Positions 1 to 13,059 are shown, numbered from the stretch's first letter. The stretch: DNA of 64,000 nt from Takifugu bimaculatus (GCA_004026145.2 CP034980.1:14420064-14484063), one strand, 5' to 3'. Notes: generated from the sequence alone by a model not told the origin. Numbers and translations are program-made.

Positions 1-1251
1 CATATAAAAGAGGCTCTTTTTTTAAAATAAAGTTCACTTTCCCAGACAAGCAACATGCGCCAAAGTAAAAAGTATGAATAAACAAAACAAAACCTTCCAC
101 TTGGCATAAATATTTGCCAGTTTTTGTGCTTTGTCCTGCAATTTATTTCCACAAGGAGTTGCCATTCAGCACATAATGAGGTAAGCAATTAGCATAGCTG
201 ATGGAAAAACATGTATACGAGGTGAGAATAGCAGGTCTGTGCTGGAAAGAAACAAGCATTTAACACTTTTCGGGGGGGAACGGTGGATTCCGGTGAATGG
301 TGCACACATTAAAATGACTCATGTCATTTTAACACCATACAAGAGCGCTGCTGTGTGGACGCTTTCCTGAGCTGGATTAACAAACATCATTTCAGAACGC
401 GCTTCTCAGCCCAACAACCGCAGCCGAGCGTTTCAACCCGGAGAGAAGCGGAACATTGTTTAAAAAGATTCGGGACACTTTTGTGGATGAATCAGCTTGA
501 ACAGCTGTTTTTTTCCTGCGACAAATGGGGATAAAATACCCTCAGACGTGCATTCAGACGCTGCGTCTGAATGCCAGAACCAGAATCTGCCAGGGTTTTT
601 GGCTTCAAAGGTTATTTTATGGAGGTCAAAACCGAAAAGGAGCATGAATGGATGCAGTTTCTGATCCCAACCTCATCCATCTTTGGATTCATTAAAACTC
701 CAGTTTCCTTGAGACACCCTTTGTCTTCTCTTGCTCAGCCATTCTTCCTTTCCTTGCTCCTTTCCTCTCTCCTAACTCTCTCCCTCCGTCCGGCAGCCGT
801 TAGTGTGGACTGGTTTCACTAAACATGTAATCTCTATTCATAGAATGTAAACAGTAATGCAGCCAAGCCGGTGTTTCCATCCCAGAGCCAGTGCAGGCCG
901 GCTCAGAGTTAACCCTCAGCTCGCTGCTCGTTCAGAAACAGCTGAACAATCTCTACGATCAGCTGATTGTCCTTCTGAGGGACGCAACTGTCAGGTTTTA
1001 TCTGCATTTGGATCTGACGCCCTCCAAGGTCATCCTGCCCCCCCCCACAACAGCAGTGGAGGATCCAGAATGATCCCAGTGGTAAATGAGAAGGTCAGAA
1101 ATGACAGAACTGTGTTGAGTCTGACAATCTGTAGGTCTTATTATAATATTAAATTAGATATTATAATTATAAATATTAGAGATCAATCAATCAGCTATGT
1201 TCAAGTCAAAGGTTGAAGAATATTTTCTGCATTAAAACAACGCCAAAGTAT
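1..1251. other. Intergenic, no gene recognised
   Basis: This stretch is AT-rich and non-coding in appearance. Short open frames on both strands have no recognisable domain. An A/T-rich block near 1130-1190 is the only compositional feature. Confidence 0.6.
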
Positions 1252-2344
1252 AAGGTTGGGTGTTTAGAGTCAGGGGTTGGTTAGTTGTCAGGGGTTAGTT
1301 AGGGTCAGGGTTGGTGAGGGTCAGGGGTTGGTTAGGGTCAGGGTTGGTTAGGGTCAGGGGTTAGTTAGGGTCAGGGGTTGGTTAGGGTCAGGGTTGGTTA
1401 GGGTCAGGGGTTAGTTAGGGTCAGGGGTTGGTTAGGGTCAGGGTTGGTGAGGGTCAGGGTTGGTGAGGGTCAGGGGTTAGTTAGGGTCAGGGTTGGTGAG
1501 GGTCAGGGGTTGGTGAGGGTCAGGGTTGGTGAGGGTCAGGGGTTAGTTAGGGTCAGGGTTGGTGAGGGTCAGGGGTTGGTGAGGGTCAGGGGTTAGTTAG
1601 GGTCAGGGTTGGTGAGGGTCAGGGGTTGGTTAGGGTCAGGGTTGGTGAGGGTCAGGGGTTGGTTAGGGTCAGGGTTGGTGAGGGTCAGGGGTTAGTTAGG
1701 GTCAGGGTTGGTGAGGGTCAGGGGTTGGTTAGGGTCAGGGTTGGTGAGGGTCAGGGGTTGGTTAGGGTCAGGGTTGGTGAGGGTCAGGGTTGGTGAGGGT
1801 CAGGGGTTGGTTAGGTTCAGGGGTTGGTGAGGGTCAGGGTTGGTGAGGGTCAGGGGTTGGTGAGGGTCAGGGTTGGTGAGGGTCAGGGTTGGTGCGGGTC
1901 AGGGGTTAGTTAGGGTCAGGGTTGGTGAGGGTCAGGGGTTGGTGAGGGTCAGGGTTGGTGAGGGTCAGGGGTTAGTTAGGGTCAGGGTTGGTGAGGGTCA
2001 GGGGTTGGTGAGGGTCAGGGGTTAGTTAGGGTCAGGGTTGGTGAGGGTCAGGGGTTGGTGAGGGTCAGGGGTTAGTTAGGGTCAGGGTTGGTGAGGGTCA
2101 GGGTTGGTGAGGGTCAGGGTTGGTTAGGGTCAGGGGTTAGTTAGGGTCAGGGTTGGTGAGGGTCAGGGGTTGGTTAGGGTCAGGGTTGGTTAGGGTCAGG
2201 GTTGGTGAGGGTCAGGGGTTAGTTAGGGTCAGGGTTGGTGAGGGTCAGGGTTGGTGAGGGTCAGGGTTGGTGAGGGTCAGGGGTTAGTTAGGGTCAGGGT
2301 TGGTGAGGGTCAGGGTTGGTTAGGGTCAGGGTTGGTTAGGGTCA
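1252..2344 (+). repeat. G-rich minisatellite, 16-17 bp unit, telomere-like and G-quadruplex-prone
   Basis: About 1.1 kb is made of units of the form GGGTCAGGG(G)TT(G/A)GT(T/G)A, alternating between 16 and 17 bp, roughly 65 copies. Higher-order alternation of the 'TTGGTGA', 'TTGGTTA' and 'TTAGTTA' variants is visible. Many junctions read GTTAGGGTCAGGG, so the array embeds TTAGGG hexamers, but it is not a perfect telomeric repeat. All G-runs are on the plus strand, which predicts strong G-quadruplex potential. Confidence 0.95.
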
Positions 2345-2347
2345 CCT

Positions 2348-2425
2348 GCAGGTGTGGGTGAGTGGGAAGGCTGCAGTCTCTAAGGATCTGGGTTCAAGAC
2401 CAGACCAGGCCTGGGCAGGCAGAGT
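2348..2425 (+). mobile_element. Possible tRNA-derived SINE remnant
   Basis: Directly after the minisatellite, GTGGGTGAGTGGG resembles a pol III A box. It is followed about 35 bp later by GGGTTCAAGACC, which fits the B-box consensus GGTTCRANNCC. The spacing is shorter than in a tRNA and the rest does not fold as one. It is probably a decayed SINE head and may be chance. Confidence 0.25.
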
Positions 2426-3544
2426 ATCAGGAGTAATCAAACAGTTCCTTTCAAATAAATAAATTAACTTGGTAAAGTAGGAGGTTGATATATTAGACCA
2501 CGACAGAGTTTTTTAAAGAGCAGTTCATTTGATTAAACCCTGGGATAAAATTAGATAAAGAAGGGTTTGGCTTCGGGTTAGTCTAAATAAGTCAACCTAC
2601 TGAGGGATTTGAGCAAAAATATAAGAAAATAAAATCAATCAAACTTGGCGTGGATGTCGAAGCGCCATTTAGTTCCTTTATCACACAAGAACTCTACACA
2701 CACTTTCATGGTGTTTTTCAGGGGCCTCTTCCTTATTGGTCCCTCAGGTTCCATTCACAGCTTGTCCTCAGCGATGAGGCTCGTGTCGTACAAACGATGT
2801 TCGCTGATGTAAGAAGCTGCAAGTAAAATAAACAATCAATCCCTGCCAAGAAAAGCGAGACTTTCTCCTAATTAGTTTAGCAGATTTGCACACGAAGGCG
2901 ACTTGAAATGAGATTTTCTCAGGGTCGTGACAGCGACTCCTCCCCTCCGTCCTTCACTCGGCGCTGGGCGCCTGCCAGCACAACCATGTTAATACCGTCA
3001 GACGTCCTCCTGTCGGCTCTCCAAGGACCTGCGAGCCTTATCAGACCCCCGCACAGCCGTGCCTCTGCTGCGCCACGCTGCCATTATTTATGTGCATTTG
3101 CTCAGGTGAGAACAAACTGAGGATCAGAGGCAGACAGAACAGCTTATTAGATATTTAGACGGGGCCGAGGACGTGGATGGGGACAGACTGGTGTCAGGGA
3201 CGTGGCGTGACTGGCGGTATTGAAAGAAATGGAACAAACAAACGGCCATTTTTCCTTTTCACACGCTGGTTTTTGAACCGTGCGGCGAGTCGGGGCAGGA
3301 GGCTCAGGTTGACTAATGAGGGCCACGTTCAGTCACTTTTTTGGCTCTTCCAGCCCCGACAGGTCTGGCTGTAATCACATTAGCACACACCTCCTGCACA
3401 TCTATCCAAAAAGGTTTTTCCTTAGCTGAAGCCATTGACTTTTCTGGAGCAAACCACGTAAGCGCCTCACAAAAAATAAACTTATTTTAAGTGACAACCA
3501 ACCCAGATTCACTGATTCCTTATTTTGACTATTTCCATGTGATG

Positions 3545-3545
<1 letters not shown>

Positions 3546-3580
<35 letters not shown>
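3546..3580. repeat. (TG)n microsatellite
   Basis: This is an uninterrupted TG dinucleotide run of 35 bp. Confidence 0.95.
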
Positions 3581-3583
<3 letters not shown>

Positions 3584-4013
3584 GTATTGAAGGCACTGAG
3601 TTCCTGACTCACTTTTTACAGCTATTTTCCATATATATGCAAATTTGGAATTTCAATCTACGTGTCACATAAACAGCTTTTTCAGCCTCCTAAAGAGGTT
3701 CCTCTCGGTAAGAAATTGGATTCTTGGCCTGTGCGCACCTACAGCATCAGGGAAACAATAACCGCCTCGATGATGATTGACGACCGATTCCTTCAAAGTT
3801 TTTCCGGCACAAACTGGAGTTGACAGCTTCGACTCTAGGGAGGTTCTGCTCCAAATGAGCGGAACAGCTGATCCGCGAGATAAGAGCTGATTTAGCATTC
3901 GAACTTCAAACTGCACTAGCAGAAGGTCCGAGGCGAGCTGCTGTGATGCTACAGATGCTGCACGACGTTGTGCGCATGCTGTTTCTTAAACTGGCTGGCA
4001 GCTGAGGTTCAGT

Positions 4014-4027
4014 CCCCCCCCCCCCCC
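4014..4027. repeat. Poly-C tract
   Basis: This is a run of 14 C on the plus strand. It is one of about fifteen long G/C homopolymers in the window. Confidence 0.95.
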
Positions 4028-7000
4028 GAGAAAAACACATTTATTATTTTTGCATATGACTGATATAAATGATAGTCAGAGAAAAGGAGCTTCTTTCTGT
4101 TCCACCCCCCCTTTTCTCAGGCGTTGCATGGAAAGGCTGATAGCCGTGAAATGGCGAAATGGAACGGACAATCCTGAAACCCAGCGCAGATGTTCTGTTT
4201 GGATGCCGCCGTCCTCAGCAGACAAAGGCTCACTGCGTGTTGTGGGGCCGTGTACGACTGGATGTGCGAAAGTTGCTGAATTAAACCGAACAGGCAGGAT
4301 AAACGAGGGCAGCTGGACCGAAAAAGCAACATTAAACCAAGCTTCCCTCCTCCAAATATGGGATTTACTATGCATAAATACATCTACACTTGCCACCAAA
4401 CAATACATCTAAGAGGGGCCAATTAGCTTCTCAGCTGCTGTGATTAGCAAAGCAGGAGGTGGTCGCCTTTTTATTCGTCGAGGTCGGTGGTGTAGAAAAC
4501 AGACAAACTAAGAGATGTGAAGGAAATAGATCAAAAATAGATCACAGCTGGAGTAAGAAACAAAAAAGGGCGATCAAGTGGAGAGAGGTGGGAAACCATG
4601 TCAGCCGGTGTGACCCCAGGGAGGGGGTTCCTGTCCTCTATCTCATCCTCTCACTCCCACAGAGTCAGGGTCTTCTATTTATACAGTGCAGTAATGTTCG
4701 GCATTTCCTTCCGGGGGGGAACCTGATCCATTGTTTCTCCGAGCTGCTGTGTCACTGGCTCAGATTCAACCGTCAGCAGCACCGACCTTTTCATGGCCTC
4801 CTCTCCATCGTCACATGTTCCTGGGTTCTAATCTCGGAGCTCTGGTCAGCCCTTACAGAGCTGCAGTTTCAGGTGAATATTAGAGGAACAGAGTGATACT
4901 GCTTCGAACCTCCACGGTGACGTCATTTAGCTCTGGGTTGCTAACTTGCTAGCTCGCTAGTGACTATCGGGTGATGTGTGAGGTCATAGGTCACCAGGAA
5001 ATGGCCCAATACTAACTACTAAAATGTGCACGTCAACGTAAAGAAGGTAACTTCAGCCTTATGCACCGATGAAAAGACGTGATATTATAAACCATCAATT
5101 ACAGCCTAATTAACCTCAGTGGAACCTGACTAAAGAACAAATTCTGCGCTTCTAATATAATAAAATAACAATAATTGGGACTGTAAAAATTAGAGCATAA
5201 ATCCAGATTAATTAATTTGCATGATCATTTCATTAATATTCTTTAATGCGATTAACTCCCCTGTCACTGGAGAGGACCGGTGCCCCAACAAGGACCCAAA
5301 CTCAGCCAAGACAGACAGCAACACAGTGCCCCTCGAAAGCCACTTGCACGCTCGGCGGGGGGATTTTCACCAAAGCAGCAAACATTTGTCAAAGATTATT
5401 TGATATCTGGACACCAAATATGAACTAAAACCCATGTGTATCCATCACAGCCCTCAATACAACAATCAAATCTACATGTCACATCTGCGGTGAGGGAATC
5501 GGTGCTTTCGGCCTCGCACACTGTAAATCACAAGCTTTCAAATTGAGGAAACAAGAGCCTGTATTTACACCTTAAACCTTGCAACCTGAAGCCAACACAA
5601 ATCAATAGGTTGTTACTGCAACAATAGCTGGCCGGCACGGCCGACATTTTAAAAATAGCCGCTCCCCGAAGGCCCAGAGAGGAGAATAATTGCAGAGGTT
5701 AACAATGCCCACTGATATATCAATAGTGAACAGCCCGGAGGACCAGGTACCAAAAAGGCTTCTTAGTCATAATCCTGTCAGTTTGGATGAAATTTACCAG
5801 TCACACACACACACACATTCTCCCACCTGCTGGATGTTCAGCAGAGCATCCTACGCAGCACAACGGCGTTTCTTGGAGCCCAACATCAGAGGAGCAGATG
5901 CTTTTACGGGTGAGTATCACTTCAGAAAGCCTGGTGGGTGGGTGAGGGGTCCATGATAAATGTGTGCGCGCACATGAGTAAACTGAGGTATCGGCCAGGT
6001 TTTATTTCTTTTTCCTCCAGTCCCGGCGACATTTTGTCTTTGCCCTCTGCTCCGCGTGGCTATTAGCTCTCCTCAGAACACCTTTGAAGCTCAAACATCG
6101 CCTTTCGCGCCTCCTTCGGTTTACACCTACCCTCGCTATCGGCCCTCTCCTTATTTTATCAGCTCTGCCTCCCTCCTCCAGTGTTCAATCCCGACTTGTT
6201 TTCAGTACGACTGCCTCCCAGCCTGATAAAGCGGGCCTCGCGGCACCGATAAAATAGAACATCTTAGTAACGAGTTCCTGCAGTAGAAACACGAAAATGG
6301 GCTTTTTTCAATCAAACAGCTACTTTATTTTACTGTCATAAGCGGCTTTTATGGTTAGTTGTTCCAAACCGTCTGGGGTGAACCCAACCCCCCGGAGCCA
6401 CGCCAGCAGGGGTTCCCTTCCTACACGGCCCCCTGCTGCTCCTCCCAGAGAGAGAGGGCGTGAGGGGAGTTCAGGCCAGCTCTGCAGCTCCTGGGGTGGG
6501 CAGTGTGACAGCTCAACCTGGGCCTGGTCCCAAACCACTGGTGCCAGTAGGTGAGATCATGGGAAACATGTATACAAGCAGCCGGCTGTCAACCGCCGTT
6601 AGCATCGGCTGCTTCTTTATCTTGCTAATGTTGTCCTTGTAAACGGATGATTCCAGGTCTTTGTTCCAGAGTAACAGATACATCTGTTCTATGGATGTGT
6701 GTGATATTTCATCCATTGCAGACACACACGAGTGTGTGTGTTTGACACTCATTAACATCAAACAAGAAGGTGACCAGCAGATCATGTAGGAAAACACTCT
6801 CTTCTTTGTGTGTTTTCCTTCACTAGTTTCCAACACTTGAACCCAATTTGTTGTACTACAAATCATCGCTGGGGACCTTCTTGTTTTTCCATTCTACCTA
6901 CACCTTCATCCTCAGCTACAAAGAAGCATTTTCCTGTCAGGTGAGCCCTAATTGGACCGACGTCCGCGCTGGGTCCGCCTGGACTCCCACATGCCATCAA

Positions 7001-8177
7001 AGACGCTGTCTCCTCTGTTCTTGAATTGCAGGAGTCCCTCTAATCACATCCCGCAATAATGCTTTTCATTCCCAATGTCACCTCCATGGCACTAATTATA
7101 ACCTGGCCCATAAAATTAAAGTTCCACTGTAAATCTGAGCATGCCAGGTGCTGATATTAGAGAGGGTTTTGACAGGATGTGTCTGCATCCTGGAACGTTC
7201 CACCTGCCTCCACACTTTCCACTTAACAGAACCACTGTGTTCTGTTCCACGCTGTGCCTCCTGGTCAAGATTACCTTTTGCAAATGGAGCCTGGTACAGC
7301 TGAGAAAAGCGTGACGACAAATTTTAATCCATAATTCAGGGCTCCTGAAACGTTCCCTTTTTTTTTTTTTTTAACTTCGAATCTCTTTTTAAATGCTGTT
7401 ACATAAACCAAAGAATAAGGAACACAGACGCTCATTTACTGGCACCATGACCAACCGGTACAGACGTTTTTAAACTTTGATCAAACAGGGAAGACTTTCA
7501 AGACCCTTTCCTGCCACTTAAAAATTGGTTGGACTTTAAATTAGGACTTATGTCACCTCTGAAAAATGGATAGAAAAAAGTCCTTCTCGGAGTCCAGGTC
7601 TGCCAACTGGGCTAAGCTATAAGCCGCCGAAAACTCGCCCTTATTTTAATATCTTCAAAGACTCATGTGGACTTCATGAAGGTGAGGAACACAATATAAT
7701 TTATGAGTCGAGTAGAAGTGAACACAGCTAAAATGTCAAATCTCACCAACACAGCGTCATTTTAACAGCTTTAACAACACAACACGCAGTCAGAAACTGG
7801 ACAAAAAACAAAACAAAAGTCAGCTTACATGCTTCAGGTCCTTTTTTCAGATTTCATTAAGAGTATATAGAAAGTGATGGGAGACCCAAACTCCCTGCCG
7901 TTTTTAAAATATCAAGTCTTCTTGAACTTGGTGACGCCTACTGAAAGCAGACTACGTCACTTCTGATTTAGACGAGTTGATTTTCACACGCGCAGATGTC
8001 AAAGAACAAAATCACTTGGATTAATGGGTCTAAATGTGCAGAGAGGCCGAAGCAATAGGGAGAAATCTAGGTGGGCTAATCCAGTACCCCATTATAGTCT
8101 TTACATGGTCACTCGAGTAATCTCTTAACTCCAGAAATTAGATAAAATTTGATTTTATGGCCGTTTAAATGGACCTG

Positions 8178-8198
8178 CTGATGCACCCGGTGCATCAG
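8178..8198. repeat. Near-perfect 21-bp palindrome
   Basis: Arms CTGATGCACC and GGTGCATCAG flank a single C. It could bind a dimeric factor or be chance; no flanking duplications are seen. Confidence 0.8.
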
Positions 8199-8664
8199 TG
8201 GACATCTAATGATTAAAAATGGAAAGAACCGTGCAGGCCGGGCCTCTATATTCTCCATCTAGAGCATTAAAACTTAAACGACATGCCTCTCTCTTCACAC
8301 ACCCACCCAGTCTGGCGTCATATACGCTCACATCCACTTTCGCTTCATCCACTGGGGGTCTTTTATTTGAACTTTCCACACAAGACACCAAAAGAACTGC
8401 TCAATGACGGGCCGAGACGGAACAGCAACCGGAGGACTCAGCTGAATGAGGAACAGAGACGTGAACCGCGAGACGTGAAGGCAGTTAACAGGAACATGGC
8501 ATCACTGTCCGTGAGTGCAGGACTGAAAGAAGACCGTAGACGACAACGAACTGGAGTTATTGGTCCGATGAGCCGTGTTGTGCAATGGAACGAAGCTCAA
8601 CCCACCGCTTGGTAAACCACAGAGCACTTAAGAGAGAGACTCTGCCCTCTGTGTCTGCTTCACT

Positions 8665-8688
8665 CACACACACACACACACACACACA
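8665..8688. repeat. (CA)n microsatellite
   Basis: This is a CA run of about 24 bp followed by a short imperfect extension to 8699. Confidence 0.95.
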
Positions 8689-9679
8689 TCCACACACACT
8701 GGAAATATGATTTAAGAATTTGCAAAGCTGCTGCTGGTTTGAAAATGGCTACACAGGCACCTGCGAGGCAGCGATCTACTAAACCAGGACATTTATCTCC
8801 TAACAGGAGCGGTGACCTTCCCTGTTAATGCTGATCAACGTGTCAGAGGCATTTAAAGCAGCCCAACTACGAGCAACATTCCTGCCTACTGTCAGCTGAG
8901 CTCAGCAGGATCAGGATGCGGGAATTTAGTCTTTGGCATCCAGCAGGCTGAATTATTTGCTGTGACTCTTCACGACTCACCCACATTCCATCATTCCTCT
9001 GCCACTTAGGGAAATCTCATTTTTGAATTCGACCATTAAATGAGACTCAACATTTTAGCCGTCAGTGATACAATCGCATTGCTCAACACGTCAACAGGCA
9101 TATTTCCAAACCCGGAAAGATGAAAACAGATTTACACGGTTCAAACTGTACAACAGAAGGGTTGGTACTGTTCAGGGCAGAGGATTTTAGAAAACCTCCA
9201 CATTTCCAGGTCAGGACCCGTAAAAACATTTAAAGTGCTGAATTACCGTGTTTGCCTGGTGGAAAACAGGAAAGATTCCCTGGATCATTAGTAAAAACAC
9301 ATGCATGAGGGGACAGAACTGGGTCCACAGCCGTTTCATAGCGGAGAGACAACTAAACTAGATCAAATATTCTGCTGCACTGAGATGATGGTGAATTATT
9401 TATGTAATTAACAACTATCTGCGCGGTTTCTGTGCAAATTGGAGACCAACTCTCCCCGCCACCCCATCAGTTGGTGTCTCTTTTACCCAGACACCGTTTT
9501 TAAGACCTGACAACAGCAGTCTGAACAAAACCCACCAAGTTTAAGCAACACACGGACGGTGACTGTAACGCTGGTTCCCCTTTCCAAATGTCTCCCCGGG
9601 TTCCTTCGCCTCACGCCGCGTCAACCCTGAAGCGCGCACACACGGACCGGACACCTCGGAGCGGGTCTCAGACACCTAC

Positions 9680-9990
9680 CAGCTTTACGCGCCGAACCCT
9701 CTTTTTTCCTGTCATCTTGAAGGTCGGCCGAAATGAACTTGGAAAGAAGCGCGGGAGTAAAGGCGAAGTGGCTGAAGGGAGCCGGGAGAGCGCGCAGTCC
9801 GATCCGCACGGCGCAGGAGCAACGCTGCGCTGCGCCGCTGCTTGCTGTCAGGAGGGAGGACCAGACAAGTTTGAGGGAGAGAGAGAGAGAGAGAGAGACG
9901 CGCACACACACACGCACACACACAGGAAAGCGGCTCCTCCCACCCCCGGACAAGACTAAAGCGACAGGAGCTCCCGGCGGGTTCGGTTTG
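9680..9990 (-). other. Candidate first exon of an unseen minus-strand gene (CpG-rich, spliced at 9680)
   Basis: Read on the minus strand, this GC- and CpG-rich stretch contains a (CT)n/(GT)n leader-like tract and then CAAGATGACAGG at 9715. From that ATG twelve codons (MTGKKRVRRVKL) run in frame to a good donor, CTG|GTAGGTG, at 9680/9679. A perfect CRE lies just upstream at 10030. I do not recognise the peptide. The exon may equally be an untranslated leader. Mammalian synteny places MID2 divergent from TSC22D3, so a leftward gene is plausible, but no MID2 coding exon is visible here. This is inference from local signals only. Confidence 0.25.
9877..9924. repeat. (GA)n/(CA)n compound microsatellite
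   Basis: A GA run (9877-9898) is joined through CGCG to an imperfect CA run (9902-9924). It lies inside the candidate leader of the minus-strand first exon. Confidence 0.95.
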
Positions 9991-10029
9991 GTGCGCCAAC
10001 CAGGTTCATCAGGGTTACCTGACGGCACC

Positions 10030-10037
10030 TGACGTCA
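10030..10037. promoter_or_regulatory. Perfect CRE (TGACGTCA)
   Basis: This is a full palindromic cAMP-response element at the right edge of the 9.6-10.0 kb CpG-rich patch. Its position would suit a promoter firing leftwards. The motif is seen directly; the function is inferred. Confidence 0.5.
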
Positions 10038-10040
10038 CAT

Positions 10041-13040
10041 GACACACTGACATTATGGCTAAATATGGTACTTAAGCTTGGGGGTAGGGGTGATGGCGGG
10101 AGTGGGGGGGGGTTGTAGGGTCAAATATGGGGGTTCACATCTGGGAGACAGAGGGAGTGTGAGCACGTCTGGTGGCAGGAGTCAACATGCAGCTTCGTTT
10201 CATTTTTATGTCCTGAACAATAATGACTGCAACTGTTGGTAATGATGCGTCACCTCTCCAGTGTGCTGCTTCGCTCTTTGGCATTAATATGTGAAATAAT
10301 GCCCAAAAGGTAGAAAATATCCAAGAAATAAACCGACTAAATGAAGGTCAATTAACAGACTTAATATTTCTGAATAGCTTTCTTATGAGGGTGTCTGCAG
10401 GGAAAAGACATCACGCAGGCTGAAAATGATGAGAGAAGAGGGAGTTACTCTGACAAAATGTGTTTTTCTTTTTGCTTGATGATTGCAAATTAAATTCTAT
10501 TGTTGAATCTATAAAGGAAAAGCCCAAGCGGACCACAGAGCTACAGCTTCCTGCACAACTTTCGAAATTTTGCACCTTTTAATATCAAACTTTTAAAATT
10601 GTTGTTATGCTTCTTTTCTAGAATCCATATTTTATTGAGCCTCTTTTTTTCTCCAATAAACCAACTTTGATTTAAAAAACACTTTTATGGAAGAAATCTG
10701 CCAGGATTCAGTTGTGTTGCAAAGCTGTGAAAATTCCCTTTTTTTTTTTACCAGGCACAGATCCGTCGGCCTGTTGCTTATGGGTAAATATTACCAGGTG
10801 AGGTGTGAGCTGCAGGTGTGAGACCACAAACAGCTTCTCTGAGCTCATTGTCTCTGTGTGTTTAGCTCTAAAGGCTATTTTCTGGTCTTTTGAAATCGGA
10901 CTGTGAGCTGCAAACATGCAGGATCGATCAAGACGAGATGGTAGAAATAAGGTCATCTTGCATATTTGGTGGAACCAGCAACAGCGTGAGTTATGTAGTC
11001 TTATCGATTTGGATGCACAATATTTAACCGTCAGGTGAATTATAATGAGTAAATCTCTTCCATTTTTGTCTATATTCACTGTAAAATGGCTTTCACTGAT
11101 TTATTACAAAGCTGCAGAGAGTGAAATAGCATTTGGCTACATGCTATGTTCACTTTCCCTTCCAGAGTGGTGAATACAACATCAGCGATAGTCTTATTGA
11201 TTACTGGCCAGCAGGAGAAGAGAATTATGGGTTGCTGGCGCGGGCTTAAAAAGTTCTTTAAGCATCCCTGCCTCTCGGGGAGTTTGGAGTTTGAAAGTCA
11301 GACAGAGCACAAACAATTATTTCCACAGTTACCAGACGCCAGTGCAGACGCCCGGCTACGGCACTGCTGCCACGTGGACCCACAGACCAAAGCTAACACG
11401 CTGCTGAAGGAAACTGAATCGTAGCATTTCATCAATAAATGAAAGCTCGCAAACTGTGCAGGAAGTGGACTCTAATTTGCGGCTTCGCTAACACGACACA
11501 CGTCTCGCCGCATGCATGTATTCAGCGCCCACTTGTGATGGCGACGCAGCGCTTGAGCTGTCGCTGCACGCCGCTCACCTGGAAGCCAAGCTGCCTTTTA
11601 CTGCTGCTGCCTGAGCTGTTTTCATGTTGGGGGATGGGGGAGCTGTTATCTCCACCAGTACTTAACACTGTGCCAATTTTAGAAGTTCTTTTTTGGAGGG
11701 GGAGGGTGCTCGTGAGGTCAGAATCTATCAGATAAATAACATCACATCATCTATGTAGTTCTAAATTCCCTGTCTGTTATTTCATTTACTCATTGTTTTA
11801 CTTTGAAGTATTGTCTGATTAAAAAAAAAAATCATTTAAGTAGCAAAGTAACTCATTTTAAGTAAGTTTAGCAGAGCGCCCAACTTTTTATTGAGCTGGG
11901 ATTGTGCCAGGCCTATTTTATTTTGAGAGAAGAGCTGTGGGAATAATTTAGGATTCTGTGCTCAATCATCACCGAATGAATACGAGCAACCACTCTGAGT
12001 GCTGGGGCTGAAGATGCGCTACAGTCGGGGGCAGCTAAGCTAACCTTTGTTTTCATTCCATACCAGTCTGACAATATGGACAGGCCCCATTCTAGGACGC
12101 AGGGCATCAGTCAAGGTAAAAAGGGGGGTAGATTATTTCACTTGCAATGTTTAGTTTAAGTCTCTGGATGATCCACACCTGAACTCTAACATGCAGTTTT
12201 TTTATTTGCTGTGATTCATCAGATCTGATTTACTGTCTTCACAGTTATGATGCTAATGATCCAGGGTCAGGAGGCACTGTGATGGTCAGCCAGTGAGAAA
12301 ATGAGCTTCCAAACTGTCCCCTTTCAACTGCTTTGGACGACCTTAGCTTAAACTCCTCCACCGGCAAGAAGCCCAGCATCACTGATGATGAGCAATGATA
12401 AAACCACCCAAAACACACTGAACATGCTGTTGAGTATGAAGTTGGGGGGATTTGTCCCGCCGCATCGCTGTTCTGCTCTTCTGACCCACTGATGCGGCGC
12501 ATCAGCTATCAAATTACCATCAGCCCCGATACTTAAAAATGATGTGCATGAAGCGCACTTGCGTGAAGAATCACCAATGCAGAAAGCAGCGCGTAGCCAG
12601 AGGAAATGCATCAGCTCTTCCCTTCCTCTCTCCTCTGCAGCCTTCAGCTCACAGCTCATCTGGGACTTATTGTCTGTCTGTGTACAGTCACAACATGGTG
12701 GATTTGGAAAAGAAAAACAACCCTGCACAGGGATAAAAAGGAAGACTCCCCCCCCCCCAACCCCTTCAGAGTACAAGAAGATTCTGCAGAGTGTAGAAAA
12801 TGGTGTTATTAATATTCTGTGCCTGCACACGTTTCCTGCTGCTGCGTTAATAAAGACTGATCTCCAGTCGATTGCCCTCACCAACTGTTAGCCCAGCTAA
12901 ACAGCTGCCAAACACAATCTGACCCACCCTAATTTGCAACAAACGAGCGATAATGGCGCAGAAAATCATAATATCGTAACCCCACTAACGCATGTTTCTC
13001 AAAGTATGTTATAAACCCCAAATAGGTGATCATAATCGGA
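10041..13040. other. Intergenic, no gene recognised
   Basis: I see no supported exon. The stretch includes a G-rich run near 10100-10125, a poly-T tract (10739-10749) and a poly-A tract near 11820-11831. Overlapping open frames at 12.2-12.9 kb on both strands show no domain. Confidence 0.6.
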
Positions 13041-13044
13041 GTAG

Positions 13045-13059
13045 CCACTAGGGGGCGCT
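13045..13059 (+). promoter_or_regulatory. CTCF-type motif, forward
   Basis: CCACTAGGGGGCGCT matches the CTCF core consensus CCASYAGRKGGCRSY at every core position. A weaker related match (CACCTAGATGGCGAG) lies near 13231. Confidence 0.6.

Larger units (their letters stand above)
2426..9550. other. Intergenic, no gene recognised
   Basis: There are no exons I can support. Contents are a TG microsatellite (3546-3580), a poly-C tract (4014-4027), a T14-type tract near 7358-7372, a 21-bp palindrome (8178-8198), a CA tract (8665-8688) and an AT-rich, possibly conserved stretch near 7025-7125. The open frames here lack known domains and are interrupted or low-complexity. Confidence 0.6.

Noticed and set aside
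1252..2344. True telomere or interstitial telomeric sequence
   Set aside because: TTAGGG occurs only once per unit and never in tandem; the array is a 16-17 bp minisatellite.
6396..6440. Paired CTCF-like motifs on opposite strands
   Set aside because: Each departs from the core consensus by one or two bases (GCAGCAGGGGGC, CCAGCAGGGGTT); weaker than the sites reported.
6723..6741. CA/TG hairpin (ACACAC...GAG...GTGTGT)
   Set aside because: Short and low-complexity; expected from simple repeats.
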